This document shows, piece by piece, positions 16,399-25,869 of a stretch of 64,000 bases of DNA. Under the pieces are notes generated by a model. The model saw only the letters and a program-made list of their open reading frames with translations. It searched no databases and was not told the origin of the DNA. A program made the translations under genes and the position numbers. The DNA is taken from NCBI RefSeq assembly GCF_006829085.1, contig NZ_BJTC01000006.1, positions 124,001 through 188,000 of the forward strand, in the 5' to 3' direction. This DNA comes from Chryseobacterium sp. ON_d1 (GTDB lineage Bacteria; Bacteroidota; Bacteroidia; Flavobacteriales; Weeksellaceae). The number at the start of each line of letters is the position of its first letter. Within the stretch, counting starts at the first letter, position 1.

Positions 16399-18054
16399 AT
16401 GAAGACTAAACATCCTAAAGGGCTGCCCTATCTCTTTTTTACAGAAATGTGGGAGCGTTTCGGGTACTACCTGATTCTTGGAATCTTTGTTCTGTATGTT
16501 ATTGAGCCTACGGGTATGAAAGGCGGACTTGGATTACCAGATAAAACTGCTGATGATATTTTCGGAACATATATCGCATTAACCTATCTGACTCCTTTCA
16601 TTGGAGGATTCCTGGCAGACAGGGTATTAGGATATATTAAATCTATTTATCTCGGAGGCTTTTTAATGGCTGCAGGATATATAGGAATGGGAGTTTTTAA
16701 AGATTTGCCCCTGTTTTACACCTCTCTTGCATTAATTATTATCGGAAACGGTTTCTTTAAACCTACTATTTCAACGCTGTTAGGAAATCTTTATTCTGAA
16801 GAACCTTACAAAGCCAACAAAGACTCCGGGTATAATATTTTCTATATGGGCATCAATATCGGGGCATTTATCTGTAACATTATTGCGGCTTTCATGCGTA
16901 ATAAATTCGGTTGGGGCGAAGCTTTTATCACTGCCGGAGTAGGAATGCTTATCGGCATGGTTATATTTACAGTCGGAAGGAAGCACTATATCCACGCTGC
17001 ACAGATGAAACCTGTACAGGAAGGAGACACCAAGCTTTCAGAGATTCTGATCAAAGTGTTCGTTCCTGCTATTATTGCCGGAGCAATAGGCTGGTTTATT
17101 CCTGATAATATTTTCGGGAGTGACAGTACGGATGCCTTCATTTTCGCATGTATACCTGTCATTTATTTCTACGCATCCCTTTACTTTAAAGCCAAACCGG
17201 ACGAGAAAGCTTCTATCGGAGCCTTACTTTCTGTATTCCTGATCAGTATGTTCTTCTGGGCTGTTTTCAAACAAAACGGTACAGCCTTAACGAGATGGGC
17301 CAACTATTATACAGACAGAAGTGTTCCTGCTTCTCTTGAAAAACCGCTGGAAGGAATTTATATGGTGGAAGGAAAAAGCTATGAGGACAAAGAAGTACCT
17401 GTTTATGATAATCAGTTCCGCTCTCAAAAAGATGATAACGGAGAGACTAAAAAAGAAATGGGAAAAGATGTTTATTTTAAAAACATATCTCCTGAGCAGC
17501 GGGCCGTTCTTGAGAAAAGTCCTCAAAATAAAGTGTACCTGTACAATACGGAGCTATTCCAGTCTATCAACCCGTTTTGGGTTATTGCTCTCACTCCTGT
17601 TATTGTCGGATTCTGGGCTTTGCTGAGAAGAAAGGGAAAAGAACCTTTAACGCCTACCAAAATTGTTTTAGGGCTGTTTATTTCCGGACTTTCCTGTCTG
17701 GTGATGGTTTTGGCAGTAATGGCCGGAGACAACGGTGCTGTAAAGGTTTCTCCTTTGTGGCTGGTTGCCAGCTACGGAGTTATTACTGTAGGTGAGCTCT
17801 GCCTTTCTCCAATGGGACTTTCCTTCGTATCCAAGCTTTCTCCTGCAAGAATTACAGCATTGATGATGGGAGGATTCTTCCTCGCCAACTCTGTGGGAAA
17901 TAAGCTTTCAGGAATTCTGGCCAGTACATGGTACAATTATGAAAACAAGACCAATTATTTCCTTGTTAACTTCGCATTGTTAATATTTGCGACACTTTTA
18001 GGTCTTTCCATGTTAAAAAGACTGAATAAGATTATGAAGGAAAAAGGGCATTAA
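16399..18054 (+). CDS. Proton-dependent oligopeptide (POT/PTR2) transporter 1
   Basis: A major-facilitator protein that imports di- and tripeptides with protons across the inner membrane. The helix-1 motif TEMWERFGYY (ExxERFxYY) and the PTR2 signature area GFFKPTISTLLGNLY, with YNIFYMGINIGAFICN, identify the POT family. About 12-14 hydrophobic segments are visible. Between two late helices lies a long hydrophilic loop (about residues 310-385, rich in Lys/Glu), larger than in E. coli DtpA and typical of Bacteroidota members. The start at 16399 (MKTKHPKG) is preferred over an upstream TTG lying within the promoter box. A terminator follows; the next transporter has its own promoter. Confidence 0.93.
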   Translation: MKTKHPKGLPYLFFTEMWERFGYYLILGIFVLYVIEPTGMKGGLGLPDKTADDIFGTYIALTYLTPFIGGFLADRVLGYIKSIYLGGFLMAAGYIGMGVFKDLPLFYTSLALIIIGNGFFKPTISTLLGNLYSEEPYKANKDSGYNIFYMGINIGAFICNIIAAFMRNKFGWGEAFITAGVGMLIGMVIFTVGRKHYIHAAQMKPVQEGDTKLSEILIKVFVPAIIAGAIGWFIPDNIFGSDSTDAFIFACIPVIYFYASLYFKAKPDEKASIGALLSVFLISMFFWAVFKQNGTALTRWANYYTDRSVPASLEKPLEGIYMVEGKSYEDKEVPVYDNQFRSQKDDNGETKKEMGKDVYFKNISPEQRAVLEKSPQNKVYLYNTELFQSINPFWVIALTPVIVGFWALLRRKGKEPLTPTKIVLGLFISGLSCLVMVLAVMAGDNGAVKVSPLWLVASYGVITVGELCLSPMGLSFVSKLSPARITALMMGGFFLANSVGNKLSGILASTWYNYENKTNYFLVNFALLIFATLLGLSMLKRLNKIMKEKGH

Positions 18055-18078
18055 TCATTTGATATTATAACGATTAGC

Positions 18079-18108
18079 AAGCTGCGGAGTAGTTCCGCAG
18101 CTTTTTTA
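18079..18108 (+). terminator. Terminator after POT1
   Basis: A perfect 10-bp stem AAGCTGCGGA / TCCGCAGCTT with a 5-nt loop and a TTTTT run. Confidence 0.93.
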
Positions 18109-18129
18109 TTTAAAAATAAAATTAAAACC

Positions 18130-18159
18130 TTGCCAAAAACCCAAAATAAACTATATTTG
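18130..18159 (+). promoter_or_regulatory. Promoter of POT2
   Basis: TTG (18130-18132), a 19-nt spacer and TATATTTG (18152-18159), ending 28 bp before the ATG at 18188. Both elements match the Bacteroidota consensus. Confidence 0.8.
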
Positions 18160-18187
18160 TCAGTCTTAACAAAAATTAACAATAGAA

Positions 18188-19942
18188 ATGGATAATATTG
18201 AAGCATTGAGTCCGAAACCGGATGAATTTGTAGAGAATAAGAATTCCAGACATCCTAAAGGATTATGGGTTCTTTTCGGAACAGAAATGTGGGAGCGTTT
18301 CAACTTTTATGGGATGAGAGCACTTTTGACGCTCTTCATGGTAAATTCCTTATTAATAAAAGAAGCTGATGCAGCGATCATCTATGGTGGATTCCTGGCT
18401 TTATGTTATTTAACACCTCTTTTGGGAGGATTTATTGCTGATAAATATATCGGAAACAGATACGCTATTATCATTGGTGGATCGTTAATGGCTATTGGTC
18501 AGTTCTTATTATTCATCAGTGCCTCTACTTTCTCAGCGGATATTGGCAGTGCCAAACTTATCATGTGGCTTGCATTATTCGTAATCATTTTTGGTAACGG
18601 ATTCTTCAAACCGAATATTTCCTCAATGGTGGGAAGCCTTTATCCAAAACAGGAAAAATCTAAACTGGATTCTGCTTTTACCATTTTCTATATGGGAATC
18701 AACATCGGGGCTTTCCTTGGTCAGTTCATCTGCCCATATGTAGGAGATGTAAAAGATGCAGCAACAGGAGTAAGAGATATCTTCGCTTTCAAATGGGGAT
18801 TCTTGGCCGCTTCTATCGCGATGGTAATCGGAACGGTAACATTCTTTATCCTTAAAAACAAATATGTAGTAACTCCGGAGGGAAGACCTATCGGAGGATT
18901 ACCAAAAAACAATACAAGTGCTGATTTCGAAGAAGGAGAAACCCAAACAGCTAAGTTCTCAGGTCAGGCTTTAGGGATCACAGGAGGAATATTTGTTGTT
19001 TTATTTTTCCTTTTCAGATATCTTCTTGTGGGTGAGTTTGGATTCAATTCCGTAGAAATGGGACAGCTGATCAAAGGAATCATTTATCCATTCATTTATT
19101 CAGCCGGTATTTCTCTTGCCTTCTTAATTATGTCTTCTGCTGAAAATAAGGTGGAAAGACAGAGAATATGGGTAATCTATATTGTATCATTCTTTATTAT
19201 TTTCTTCTGGGCTGCATTCGAACAGGCAGGATCTTCATTAACGTTTATTGCAGATAACCAAACCGACAGAAACATTTTAGGATGGAATATGCCGCCTTCA
19301 ATGGTTCAGATCTTTAACGGAATCTTCGTTGTTATTTTGGCAGTTCCTTTCAGTTTAATCTGGGATAAACTAAGAGCTAAAGGAAAAGAGCCTGTATCTC
19401 CATTCAAACAAGCGATGGGATTAGCATTGATCGCCCTTTCCTATTTTATTATTGCCCATAATGTAAAAGACCTAGGAAACTCAGGTTTATTGGCAATCAA
19501 ATGGTTAATGTTACTTTATTTCATCCAGACATGTGGTGAGCTTTGTCTTTCTCCGATTGGTTTATCATTGGTTGGTAAACTTGCTCCAAAAAGATTTGCT
19601 TCATTACTGTATGGTGTTTTCTTTATTTCTAACGCTGCTGGTTATGCATTAGCGGGTTCTCTAGGAGCGCTTATCCCTGCCACTGGTGACAAGTTCAAGA
19701 AAGCGGAAGAATTAGGAGTTAATCTACAGGATGTTTTAGATAAAAAAGTAACGCTGACTGCTGATCAGGTAGCGGCTTTCGATAAAGCTCAGCTTCCGTT
19801 ACACAACCCTACTTTTGTAGGATTTGAAATCCATAATCTATTTGAATTCTTTATGGTATTCGTAGTACTTTGTGGTATTGCTTCTGTGATTTTAGGTTTA
19901 ATTTCACCGATCTTAAAGAAAATGATGCACGGTGTAAACTAA
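18188..19942 (+). CDS. Proton-dependent oligopeptide (POT/PTR2) transporter 2
   Basis: 584 residues with the POT motifs GTEMWERFNFYGMRALL (helix 1), GNGFFKPNISSMVGSLYP and FTIFYMGINIGAFLGQF, and ETCGELCLSPIGLS-like residues late in the protein (QTCGELCLSPIGLSLVGKL). About 13-14 membrane segments are visible. A hydrophilic stretch near the C-terminus (GDKFKKAEELGVNLQDVLDK) is a soluble insertion of about 50 residues between the last two helices. Expected to import small peptides by proton symport. Sequence differs considerably from POT1 and POT3, so the three copies are old paralogues rather than a fresh duplication. Own promoter and terminator. Confidence 0.94.
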   Translation: MDNIEALSPKPDEFVENKNSRHPKGLWVLFGTEMWERFNFYGMRALLTLFMVNSLLIKEADAAIIYGGFLALCYLTPLLGGFIADKYIGNRYAIIIGGSLMAIGQFLLFISASTFSADIGSAKLIMWLALFVIIFGNGFFKPNISSMVGSLYPKQEKSKLDSAFTIFYMGINIGAFLGQFICPYVGDVKDAATGVRDIFAFKWGFLAASIAMVIGTVTFFILKNKYVVTPEGRPIGGLPKNNTSADFEEGETQTAKFSGQALGITGGIFVVLFFLFRYLLVGEFGFNSVEMGQLIKGIIYPFIYSAGISLAFLIMSSAENKVERQRIWVIYIVSFFIIFFWAAFEQAGSSLTFIADNQTDRNILGWNMPPSMVQIFNGIFVVILAVPFSLIWDKLRAKGKEPVSPFKQAMGLALIALSYFIIAHNVKDLGNSGLLAIKWLMLLYFIQTCGELCLSPIGLSLVGKLAPKRFASLLYGVFFISNAAGYALAGSLGALIPATGDKFKKAEELGVNLQDVLDKKVTLTADQVAAFDKAQLPLHNPTFVGFEIHNLFEFFMVFVVLCGIASVILGLISPILKKMMHGVN

Positions 19943-19971
19943 TTGTATCAACAAAATATGATAAAGCCTCT

Positions 19972-19993
19972 GCCAAGTCAGAGGTTTTTTTTA
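19972..19993 (+). terminator. Terminator after POT2
   Basis: Stem CCTCTG / CAGAGG with loop CCAAGT, followed by eight T residues, 30 bp after the stop. Confidence 0.85.
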
Positions 19994-20000
19994 TTTTCGT

Positions 20001-20464
20001 ATGATGGAAATTTCCGAAGATTCTTTATTCCAATCCGTAAAGGAAATCATTAGACAGTCGCGCGAAAAAGTGTTTCGGATAGCGAATTCTACGCTACTGC
20101 TCACTTACTGGCAGATTGGAAAACTTATTGTTGAAGATGAACAACAAGGAAAAGAACGGGCAGAATATGGAAAATATACGCTGAAAAAGCTTTCTGAAAA
20201 ACTCACTTTGGAGTTCGGGAAGGGGTTTGATTATACAAACTTATCTAATATGCGGAAATTTTACACAGCATTTCCAATTGTTGACACATTGTCTCAACAA
20301 TTGAGCGGGTCCCATTACAGATTTTTCCCACTCAAAATGATAAAAACAATTTATTTACCAGCAAATACCTGCTGTACCTCCCAAAAGAAGAAGAATTAAA
20401 ACAAATTATTGACCAGGACAGAATCCGTTTTGAACTGGATCAGAAAGATAAAAACCCTAATTAG
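20001..20464 (+). pseudogene. Remnant of a DUF1016 (YhcG-type) nuclease gene with internal deletion
   Basis: An open frame of 132 codons from 20001 starts like the DUF1016 N-terminal domain: SLFQSVKEIIRQSREKVFRI, LTYWQIGKLIVEDEQQGKER, YGKYTLKKLSEKLT, FGKGFDYTNLSNMRKFY, LSQQLSGSHYRFF. After about residue 108 the match stops. In another frame, 20333-20464 encodes DKNNLFTSKYLLYLPKEEEL and ends DQKDKNPN, which is the typical C-terminus of the same family. So roughly 200 residues, including the PD-(D/E)XK nuclease domain, are missing and the ends are out of frame. DUF1016 proteins are nucleases linked with mobile DNA and restriction loci. The scar lies between two transporter genes. Confidence 0.85.
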
Positions 20465-20483
20465 AACTTAATCATATATCATT

Positions 20484-21995
20484 ATGAGCTTAACATTAGA
20501 TGAAATACAAAATTTCAAAGGAAAATATCCCAGACAGATCTGGAGCCTGTTTTTCTCTGAAATGTGGGAACGTTTCTGTTTCTACGGAATGCGTGGAATG
20601 CTGGTCTTTTTTATGATCTCTCAGCTTAATTTCCATGAAAAAGAAGCCAATCTTCAATATGGTGCCACCCAGGCTTTTGTGTATGCCTTTACTTTTGTAG
20701 GTGGTCTTTTTGCCGATAAAATTTTAGGATTCAGAAAATCCCTTTTCTGGGGAGGCCTTCTGATGATTGTAGGAAGTTTAATTCTTGCTACGGATCCCCA
20801 CAAATTCTTTTTCTTAGGAATAGCATTCACCGTAGTAGGTACAGGTTTCTTCAAACCAAACATTTCATCTATGGTTGGACAGCTTTATAAACCTAATGAC
20901 TCAAGAGCTGATGCCGGATTTTCTCTTTTCTATGCGGGAATTAATCTTGGAGCATTGCTGGGTGGTTATTTATGTATTGCTATTGGTAAAGGAGAATTTC
21001 TAAGTAATATTATTGCAGAAGAAATGAGATGGCATATTGCTTTCGGGTTAGCTTCAATAGTAATGGTAGTAAGCTTAATTAACTTTGTTTTTACACAAAG
21101 AACGTTGGGTACTATCGGTTTACAGCCAGGGCATCCTTTAGCAGAAACGAAAACTGCTCCTATTCCAAAATGGAAAGAGTATGGGGTATATGTTTTATCG
21201 TTAGTTTTTGTTCCTGTCATTATGACCATGGTAGCGAAGACAGAATATACAGATTATTTTATGTGGACGATCGGGCCATTAACTTTAATCTATTTATTCT
21301 ATGAAATGTCTAAAGTCACCACTTCTGAACGTAAAAAGCTTTGGGCAGCTTTAGTCTTCATTATTTTTTCCATCATATTCTGGGGAATTTATGAGCAAAG
21401 CGGTGGATCATTAAGTATTTTCGCAGCTAAAAACCTGAACAAAGACCTTTTCGGATTAGACCCCAATGGGGTTAATAATTCAGGAGGAGCCTTCTTTATT
21501 ATCTTCCTTGCTCCATTGATCGGACTTCTTTGGATCTGGATGAATAAAAGAAAAATTGAACCCAATACGATTATTAAATTCGGATTAGGATTTATTTTCC
21601 TGGGACTGGGGTACTATGTTTTATTTGCCACCCGCTTATTTGCAGATCTTCAGGGAATTACTTCTTTGAACTTCTTTACTCTGGCATTATTAATCATTAC
21701 TCTGGGGGAATTATGCCTCTCTCCTATCGGATTATCCATTATGACAAAGCTTTCTACCAAAAATCTTCAGGGAATGATGATGGGAATGTGGTTTCTTGCT
21801 TCAGCGTATGGACAATATGTTGCAGGGATTATCGGTGCCAGTCTTGCAACATCAAAAGAAGGTTCCAGTAACTATGATGCTTTGATCACTTATACTGATG
21901 GATATAAACAATTGGGATTGTATGCGGTAATTGCCGGAGTGGTATTAATTTTGATATCTCCGTACGTGAAAAAATTAATGCAGGATGTAAAATAG
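20484..21995 (+). CDS. Proton-dependent oligopeptide (POT/PTR2) transporter 3
   Basis: 503 residues, the shortest of the three POT proteins and close to the usual family length. Motifs are FSEMWERFCFYGMRGML (helix 1), GTGFFKPNISSMVGQLY, FSLFYAGINLGALLGGY and LGELCLSPIGLSIMTKL. It lacks the large soluble loops of POT1 and POT2. It should import small peptides with protons. The ATG at 20484 begins 19 bp after the end of the DUF1016 remnant. The thioredoxin gene follows after 41 bp without an obvious terminator, so the two may share a transcript. Confidence 0.94.
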   Translation: MSLTLDEIQNFKGKYPRQIWSLFFSEMWERFCFYGMRGMLVFFMISQLNFHEKEANLQYGATQAFVYAFTFVGGLFADKILGFRKSLFWGGLLMIVGSLILATDPHKFFFLGIAFTVVGTGFFKPNISSMVGQLYKPNDSRADAGFSLFYAGINLGALLGGYLCIAIGKGEFLSNIIAEEMRWHIAFGLASIVMVVSLINFVFTQRTLGTIGLQPGHPLAETKTAPIPKWKEYGVYVLSLVFVPVIMTMVAKTEYTDYFMWTIGPLTLIYLFYEMSKVTTSERKKLWAALVFIIFSIIFWGIYEQSGGSLSIFAAKNLNKDLFGLDPNGVNNSGGAFFIIFLAPLIGLLWIWMNKRKIEPNTIIKFGLGFIFLGLGYYVLFATRLFADLQGITSLNFFTLALLIITLGELCLSPIGLSIMTKLSTKNLQGMMMGMWFLASAYGQYVAGIIGASLATSKEGSSNYDALITYTDGYKQLGLYAVIAGVVLILISPYVKKLMQDVK

Positions 21996-22036
21996 AAAAT
22001 AAGTAATTATGCTTATTTTTACCTAAATATCACAAT

Positions 22037-22570
22037 ATGAAGAAAATTTTAAGCATAGTTCTCTTACTTCTATTAAATTTCAGCTTTGCCCAGGTAAAGT
22101 GGATGACCATTGAAGAAGCCTTGAAAGCTCAAAAAGAAAATCCAAAAAAAATACTTATTGATTTTTATGCAGACTGGTGTGGTCCCTGCAAGATTATGGA
22201 TAAAAAGACTTACGGACATTCCGTAATCGCTCAGAATCTGAATGAGAATTACTATCCGGTAAAATTCAATGCTGAAGAAAAAAAGAGTATTGAAATCTTT
22301 GGAAGAACGTTTTCCAACCCTGATGCTGAACACAAAAAAGGAAGAAATTCTTTGCATGAATTTACACAGTATATGAATGTAGGTGCTGTTCCAAGTACAG
22401 TATTCCTGGATGAAAAGGGAGATCCTATCACCATTCTTCAGGGAGAATTATCAGCCAAAGAACTGGAGCCTTATCTGGAACTGATCTCCAAAGATCTGTT
22501 CAAAAAGATTAAAACCAGAGAACAGTGGGAGGATTACCAGAAAAAGTTCAAATCTAAAATTAAAGATTAA
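22037..22570 (+). CDS. Secreted thioredoxin-like protein
   Basis: A 177-residue protein with a signal peptide (MKKILSIVLLLLLNFSFAQ) and a thioredoxin fold. The active site DFYADWCGPCKIMDKKTY has Cys48 and Cys51, and the cis-Pro loop is GAVPSTVFLD. It is like the C-terminal DsbD/thioredoxin_7 group, which reduces or forms disulfides in the periplasm. An insertion (EKKSIEIFGRTFSNPDAEHKKG) lies between helix 2 and the central strand. The C-terminus is a charged helix. It follows POT3 by 41 bp; its client proteins cannot be told from the sequence. Confidence 0.88.
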   Translation: MKKILSIVLLLLLNFSFAQVKWMTIEEALKAQKENPKKILIDFYADWCGPCKIMDKKTYGHSVIAQNLNENYYPVKFNAEEKKSIEIFGRTFSNPDAEHKKGRNSLHEFTQYMNVGAVPSTVFLDEKGDPITILQGELSAKELEPYLELISKDLFKKIKTREQWEDYQKKFKSKIKD

Positions 22571-22621
22571 TTTAGGGTTTAAGTCCCGATTTCCGGATTC
22601 AATTCTAAAAATTCACCATAC

Positions 22622-22653
22622 AGACTTTCAATTTTTTTGGAAGTCTTTTTTAT
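22622..22653 (+). terminator. Terminator after the thioredoxin gene
   Basis: Stem AGACTTTC / GGAAGTCT (one G-U pair) with a T-rich loop, followed by TTTTTTATTTT. Confidence 0.8.
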
Positions 22654-22722
22654 TTTACCGAAATTCGGACCTTTGTTTTTTCATACTGATCTGGACATGT
22701 TGAACCAGATCTCAAACGCAAA

Positions 22723-24810
22723 ATGACTTTAGAAACTTCCATAGAATATGTAAAAGGAATAGGTCCGGAAAGAGCCAAACTCATTAAAAATGTGTTGGGC
22801 TTATCTACTGTAGAAGATATGCTGAATTTCTACCCTATCCGCTACCTTGACAAAAGTAAAATTTATAAAATTTCCCAGCTTCAGGAAGAAAGCAATCAGG
22901 AAATACAGCTGAAAGGGAAAATCACCCAGGTACAGGAAATCCAAACCGGCAAAACCAAAAGATTATCTGCAAAGTTCAATGATGAAACAGGCAGTATGGA
23001 TCTTGTATGGTTTCAGTATTCAAAATGGCTGAAAGAACAGCTGCCTGTAAATAAAGAGGTTTATATTTTTGGAAAGATCAATGTTTTCAACCGCCAGTTT
23101 TCCATGCCGCATCCGGAAATAGAAGCTGAAGAAAAAAAAGAGGGAGATACCCGTCTGAAACCTATATATCCGAGTTCTGAAAAACTCACCAAAAGAGGGT
23201 TAAATCAAAGGTTTTTTCAGAATGCCTTAAGAAATATCTGCAAAGAGATCCCAAGCCTCATTGAAGAGAATTTTCCGGATTATCTGATGAAAACTTTTAA
23301 GTTCATGTCAAGGCAGCATGCTTTTCTGAATGTTCACTTTCCGAAGGATGCAGAACATTTTGATAAGGCTGATTACCGGCTGAAATTTGAAGAGTCATTT
23401 TTCTTTCAGTTAGGATATGGCTTAAAGAAACTCCACCATAAAACCCAATCACATGGTAATCCTTTTCCAATAATTGGTGATCATTTCAATGATTTTTATG
23501 AAAATCATCTTCCTTTTGACCTTACCAATGCCCAAAAAAGAGTATTAAAGGAGATCCGTATGGATATGAAAAGGCCAATCCAGATGAACAGGCTTTTACA
23601 GGGCGATGTAGGATCAGGAAAGACAATGGTAGCACTTCTTACCATGCTTATTGCGATGGACAACGGTTTTCAGAGCTGCCTGATGGCTCCAACAGAAATT
23701 CTTGCCCAACAGCATTACAACGGAATCAAAGAATTGTTAGAAAAAACAGGAATCAATATCCGTCTTCTGACAGGTTCTACCAAAGCTGCTGAAAGAAGAA
23801 TTATCCATGAGGAACTGGAAAACGGGATCCTTTCTATTCTAGTGGGAACCCATGCCGTTTTAGAAGATAAGGTTAAATTTAAAAATCTGGGATTGGCAAT
23901 TATTGATGAGCAGCATAGATTTGGGGTTGCCCAACGGGCTAAGCTTTGGGCTAAAAATAAAATTCCCCCACATATTCTGGTCATGACCGCCACCCCCATT
24001 CCAAGGACTCTGGCAATGAGTTTTTATTCTGATCTGGATGTTTCCGTAATTGATGAAATGCCAGTGGGAAGAAAACCCATTATTACCGCTCATAGACGTG
24101 AAAAAGACAGACTGTATGTCTATAATTTCTGTAAAGATGAAATTAAAAAAGGGCGGCAGGTTTATTTTGTATATCCACTTATTGAAGAATCTGAAACGTT
24201 AGATTATAAAAACCTGATGGAAGGTTTAGAACACGTCATGGATTATTTCTCAGAATACAATGTAACCATGCTTCATGGAAAAATGAAACCGGATGAAAAA
24301 GATGCTGCCATGGCCTATTTTGCCTCCGGGAAAGCAGAGATTATGGTGGCAACCACCGTAATTGAAGTGGGCGTAAATGTTCCCAATGCTTCAGTAATGG
24401 TCATTGAAAGTTCCGAAAGGTTTGGGCTGTCACAGCTTCACCAGCTGAGAGGCCGCGTGGGAAGAGGAGCTGAACAGAGTTACTGTATCCTGATGACTTC
24501 TGATAAGTTATCCAAGGAAAGCAGAACCCGTATCAAAACAATGACAGAAACCAACGATGGCTTTAAAATTTCTGAAGTGGATATGCAGCTTCGGGGTCCA
24601 GGAGATATTCTGGGTACGCAGCAAAGCGGAGTGGTCGATTTTAAAAGACTTGATCTTATCAATGATTCAGCCATCATTAAAGCAACAAAAAATACGGTAG
24701 AAAAAATTCTGGAGGCGGATCCTATGCTTTCCAGACCTGATAATCTGATTATTAAGAATTATTATATCAGATATTACAGAGGAAAAAATAAGTGGAGCAA
24801 AATATCATAA
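22723..24810 (+). CDS. recG: ATP-dependent DNA helicase RecG
   Basis: RecG remodels stalled replication forks and Holliday junctions. The 695-residue protein has normal length. The N-terminal wedge/OB domain begins with YVKGIGPERAKLI and holds LKGKITQVQ. The helicase core shows Walker A LLQGDVGSGKTMVALL (about residue 295), the motif II variant IIDEQHRFGVAQR, motif III MTATPIPRTLAM, motif V TTVIEVGVNVPNA and motif VI QLRGRVGRG. The C-terminal part has LRGPGDILGTQQSG. It is a single gene between terminators, with the start set by the conserved N-terminus. Confidence 0.97.
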   Translation: MTLETSIEYVKGIGPERAKLIKNVLGLSTVEDMLNFYPIRYLDKSKIYKISQLQEESNQEIQLKGKITQVQEIQTGKTKRLSAKFNDETGSMDLVWFQYSKWLKEQLPVNKEVYIFGKINVFNRQFSMPHPEIEAEEKKEGDTRLKPIYPSSEKLTKRGLNQRFFQNALRNICKEIPSLIEENFPDYLMKTFKFMSRQHAFLNVHFPKDAEHFDKADYRLKFEESFFFQLGYGLKKLHHKTQSHGNPFPIIGDHFNDFYENHLPFDLTNAQKRVLKEIRMDMKRPIQMNRLLQGDVGSGKTMVALLTMLIAMDNGFQSCLMAPTEILAQQHYNGIKELLEKTGINIRLLTGSTKAAERRIIHEELENGILSILVGTHAVLEDKVKFKNLGLAIIDEQHRFGVAQRAKLWAKNKIPPHILVMTATPIPRTLAMSFYSDLDVSVIDEMPVGRKPIITAHRREKDRLYVYNFCKDEIKKGRQVYFVYPLIEESETLDYKNLMEGLEHVMDYFSEYNVTMLHGKMKPDEKDAAMAYFASGKAEIMVATTVIEVGVNVPNASVMVIESSERFGLSQLHQLRGRVGRGAEQSYCILMTSDKLSKESRTRIKTMTETNDGFKISEVDMQLRGPGDILGTQQSGVVDFKRLDLINDSAIIKATKNTVEKILEADPMLSRPDNLIIKNYYIRYYRGKNKWSKIS

Positions 24811-24840
24811 AAAAACCGCAGAAAAAAATTTCCTGCGGCC
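24810..24840 (-). terminator. Minus-strand terminator-like hairpin behind recG
   Basis: Stem CCGCAG / CTGCGG extended by AAA/TTT pairs. The T run follows only in the minus direction (CTGCGGTTTTTTT), so it looks like the end of a transcript coming from the response-regulator unit 580 bp away. In the plus direction it lacks the T run. Confidence 0.6.
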
Positions 24841-25422
24841 CCCTTATAAAACTGTTATTTAGAAGAAATTACTTTTTGTTTCTCTAAAAATTTATTTTAA
24901 TAGTTTACACTTAATATTTTGTGATGTGGTGTGAAAATATTTATATAATAATATGTTATGAGATAAAGCCATAACTATTAAAATAAATTATAAAAAACAA
25001 AATGAATTATTTTTTTCCAACTTGCTTATTATAAAAACTAACTGTGTTTCGATGGAGATGAGGGAATGAAACGAATAAAAATACCTCCAACTACTATTGA
25101 GTTTTCATGATTGTACCGTTTTGTTTAAAGATCTTCTGTGCTTTAAAATTGGAAAATTATTATAATTCATTTTGTTAACTAACATCGTGATTTATATAAT
25201 TTTTTTTTGTTCTTTAGAAACAATTACTTTTCATTCATCTGTATCTTCTTCTATATAATGAAATTTGTGTCTGAGATTACTTTTACAAATGTCAGTATAT
25301 TAATTCAGATCCTTTTTATATTATTTTAATTATTAGTTATAAAATTTTCACTTATTTGTGAATAGTATACATTAAATATGATTTTAAAATCCTTAATATT
25401 AAATTAACAATTCCTTTATCCA
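24841..25422. other. Long A/T-rich spacer without a recognised gene
   Basis: About 580 bp between recG and the receiver-like gene. No open frame over about 40 codons, no tRNA, no strong hairpin beyond the one at its left end. Poly-A/T runs are frequent. It may hold the 3' untranslated part of the minus-strand regulator transcript or a decayed gene; nothing more can be seen. Confidence 0.5.
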
Positions 25423-25869
25423 TCATACTTTCAGAATAAAATTATCTATATTTAATCCTGAAGTATGATATTGCCAATTGATAGTAATAATATCCGTAAG
25501 CACCTTTTTAAGTTTCTCAAAACACTCTGGTTTTTTCATATAAATATTAGCCCCTTTTACAAAAATATCTTCAACTTCATTTTCCGGAATCGCTTCTGAA
25601 AAAATAACGGTTACCATATTATTGAATTTTGGGTTCGATTCAATTTCTTCAAGGCATTCCATACTTTCTTTTCCGGGGATTGTATATTTAATGAAAACAA
25701 GTTCAGGCACTACGGCATCATCATTATTCAGGTATCTCATCAGGTCTTTCCCGTTAGTGAAACATTGAACTTTTATAGAGATTTTCAACTCTTTCAAAAT
25801 ATTCTTAAAAAAAATCAAGGTGTTTTCATCGTTGTCTGCTACTATTACATTCAAAAATTCTTTATTCAT
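25423..25869 (-). CDS. Receiver-like protein without the phosphoacceptor Asp
   Basis: A single CheY-type receiver domain of 148 residues. The acidic pocket is present (VIVADNDEN, Asp12 and Asp14), as are the switch Ser91 (VIFSEA) and Lys113 followed by Pro (MKKPE). At the phosphorylation position the usual I-x-L-D reads FIKYTIPG, so Lys61 (codon 25689-25687) replaces the Asp. The protein therefore cannot be phosphorylated in the standard way and is a pseudo-receiver. It starts inside the end of the AraC-type gene (8-bp overlap), so the two are translated together and may work as a pair. No output domain is attached. Confidence 0.85.
   Translation of the reverse strand: MNKEFLNVIVADNDENTLIFFKNILKELKISIKVQCFTNGKDLMRYLNNDDAVVPELVFIKYTIPGKESMECLEEIESNPKFNNMVTVIFSEAIPENEVEDIFVKGANIYMKKPECFEKLKKVLTDIITINWQYHTSGLNIDNFILKV

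Noticed and set aside
24841..25422. Structured RNA or decayed gene in the long spacer behind recG
   Set aside because: No strong inverted repeats or family-like peptide pieces in six frames; kept only as a gene-free region.
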